In this document: positions 62,967 through 64,000 of the stretch, piece by piece
Position numbering within the stretch: position 1 is the first letter of the stretch
Layout: each line of letters begins with the position of its first letter
Origin: Laccaria trichodermophora
Lineage: Eukaryota > Basidiomycota > Agaricomycetes > Agaricales > Hydnangiaceae
Direction: 5' to 3'
DNA: 64,000 nt
Assembly: GCA_018417955.1 (NCBI GenBank)
Contig: JACTVC010000023.1
Coordinates: 486,875 to 550,874 of the forward strand
Notes under the pieces: generated by a model
The model's input: the letters and a program-made list of their open reading frames with translations, nothing else
Databases searched by the model: none
What the model was told of the DNA's origin: nothing
Translations under genes and position numbers: made by a program

Positions 62967-64000
62967 ATGTCAGGACGGCCTCACCACGTCTTAGGAGCGG
63001 GAGCCAACGACACCAGACGATATGTTCCACCCAGATTACCCAGCTTCGCCGGCTACGACCAAATCCCTATGTTGCCACCTCCTCCTACCTTCGTCCTCCC
63101 TGCCCCAATTCATCGCAGGATAGTACGAATGGGTGAAAGACTATGGGAAGTGTCATCCCCGAATTCTCGTCGCAACGCTTTCTGCCCTGGATCAAGACCT
63201 AGCAACCTTAACCTTTGCGTCAACTTCTTCGAAGAGAGCAATCGCCGTTACGATGGGCATATGGGACCCTTCGACCCCACTAGGAACACGCAGCTCTGCA
63301 TTCCGGGCAAGGAATGGAGAGCGCTGATCATGACACCCGCTGCGGGAAATCCGCGCGAAGGTCCCGAGTATGAATCCGTGAATAATTGCTGGAGGAGCGA
63401 TGGAAGACCCGCCATAGACACGGGAAGCGTGCACGTTGAATACATTAACAAATTAATAAAGGCCAATCAAGAAACCGAAAAACGTATCGAAGCCTTGTAT
63501 CAAGTATACTTAGACCTTTACTTCTTCGACAACGAGCAAAGAGCTTTATGGAGTTCCAGCATCCGACCCACCTTCCCCAAGTCTGAACAAATAGATGCTC
63601 TCAAACAAATCCGACGATTCTCAGCAGCGGTGGACAACGTTACGGAACTCCAACGAGGTATCAAGGATAAACGCGTGTTCATCGACTACGTGGCGCGTTT
63701 ACATGAGTCTCGTTTTTGGATGCCGAACCCAGATGCCGAAGCGGATTTGGCGGATGACCGTTATCTGGGAGTATGGCTCAGCGGAATAGAAGAACGAACT
63801 GCCCGTTGGTACTTGAAGGAGGGAATCCCTTGCTTTGTAGTAAGGGAGATTCCGTCGGCCGAGCACGTACTATTCGCTGCTCAAGAAACTATGATTGATT
63901 TCGCTGCCGGGACCACTTCTTCATTTATTCATTGGAACGTAAATGAGTACGACGTCCGCGCTATGGCCCGGGGAGACTTGACCGCAACTGGCACCACGAG
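62967..64000 (+). CDS. Extra 3' ORF of chromovirus C, partial at window end
   Basis: Starts at ATG 62967 (MSGRPHHVLGAGAND) and stays open for 344 codons to the window edge. It is homologous to the N-terminal part of the 868-residue ORF of chromovirus A: VSSPNSRR, RRYDGHMGPFDPT, then YLGVWLSGIEE and GIPCFVVREIP. Spacing between the blocks is similar, with moderate identity elsewhere. Conservation downstream of pol in two diverged elements argues that it is a real protein of this chromovirus lineage. Function unknown; the likely C-terminal domain lies beyond the window. Confidence 0.75.
   Translation, partial: MSGRPHHVLGAGANDTRRYVPPRLPSFAGYDQIPMLPPPPTFVLPAPIHRRIVRMGERLWEVSSPNSRRNAFCPGSRPSNLNLCVNFFEESNRRYDGHMGPFDPTRNTQLCIPGKEWRALIMTPAAGNPREGPEYESVNNCWRSDGRPAIDTGSVHVEYINKLIKANQETEKRIEALYQVYLDLYFFDNEQRALWSSSIRPTFPKSEQIDALKQIRRFSAAVDNVTELQRGIKDKRVFIDYVARLHESRFWMPNPDAEADLADDRYLGVWLSGIEERTARWYLKEGIPCFVVREIPSAEHVLFAAQETMIDFAAGTTSSFIHWNVNEYDVRAMARGDLTATGTT

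Larger units (their letters stand above)
58957..64000 (+). mobile_element. 5'-truncated chromovirus C, runs off window
   Basis: CpG-rich, uneroded gypsy sequence beginning abruptly after X3. Gag, protease and LTR are missing on the left. Pol from before RT to the chromodomain, plus an extra 3' ORF, are present. It is related to, but clearly diverged from, chromovirus A and lies on the opposite strand. Confidence 0.85.

Overview
The window looks like a repeat-rich stretch of a basidiomycete nuclear genome, most likely Agaricomycetes. Host-type genes carry many introns of about 44-56 nt with GTRNGT-like donors. There is a NACHT-WD40 NLR, an SH3-type osmosensor of the SHO1 family, chromodomain Ty3/gypsy elements, and fungal Tc1/mariner and hAT-like elements. 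The species cannot be named from sequence alone.

Layout. 1-5000 is AT-rich, CpG-poor DNA with an inverted pair of hairpin repeats. 5030-12215 holds the host island: SHO1 (7507-8807) lies between two inverted, decayed copies of another locus (5880-7320 on minus; 11490-12215 and 24780-25320 on plus). 12394-23810 is an LTR retrotransposon (element B, TSD GTCAC) with a gag-like pseudogene and no pol. It is loaded with nested insertions: a 4.3 kb Tc1/mariner element in its 5' LTR (itself holding a 584 bp hAT-type MITE), a 1260 bp element in its interior and an 828 bp MITE in its 3' LTR. 25359-43611 is a foldback element (8 bp TSD GTCCAAAG) made of two nearly identical arms over 2 kb long, split by a 12.9 kb chromovirus (25454-38375, TSD GTAGG).

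44397-49796 is an eight-exon NLR with about 17 nearly identical WD40 repeats. 50691-64000 is again mobile DNA: a second copy of the MITE, three members (X1-X3) of a low-complexity TIR family, an eroded gag pseudogene, and a 5'-truncated chromovirus (element C) that runs off the window.

The main observations are these. The Tc1/mariner element has a clear TA target duplication and carries a second, multi-exon AT-hook gene convergent with its transposase. The foldback is giant and nearly symmetrical. Two diverged chromoviruses share an extra ORF downstream of pol. One chromovirus leader has nine hairpins whose sequence changes keep the pairing. CpG-transition decay is pervasive: every in-frame stop I scored in the relics is TGA, and all three differences between the paired LTRs of the young chromovirus are CpG transitions. 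All homology statements come from reading the sequence; no database search was run.
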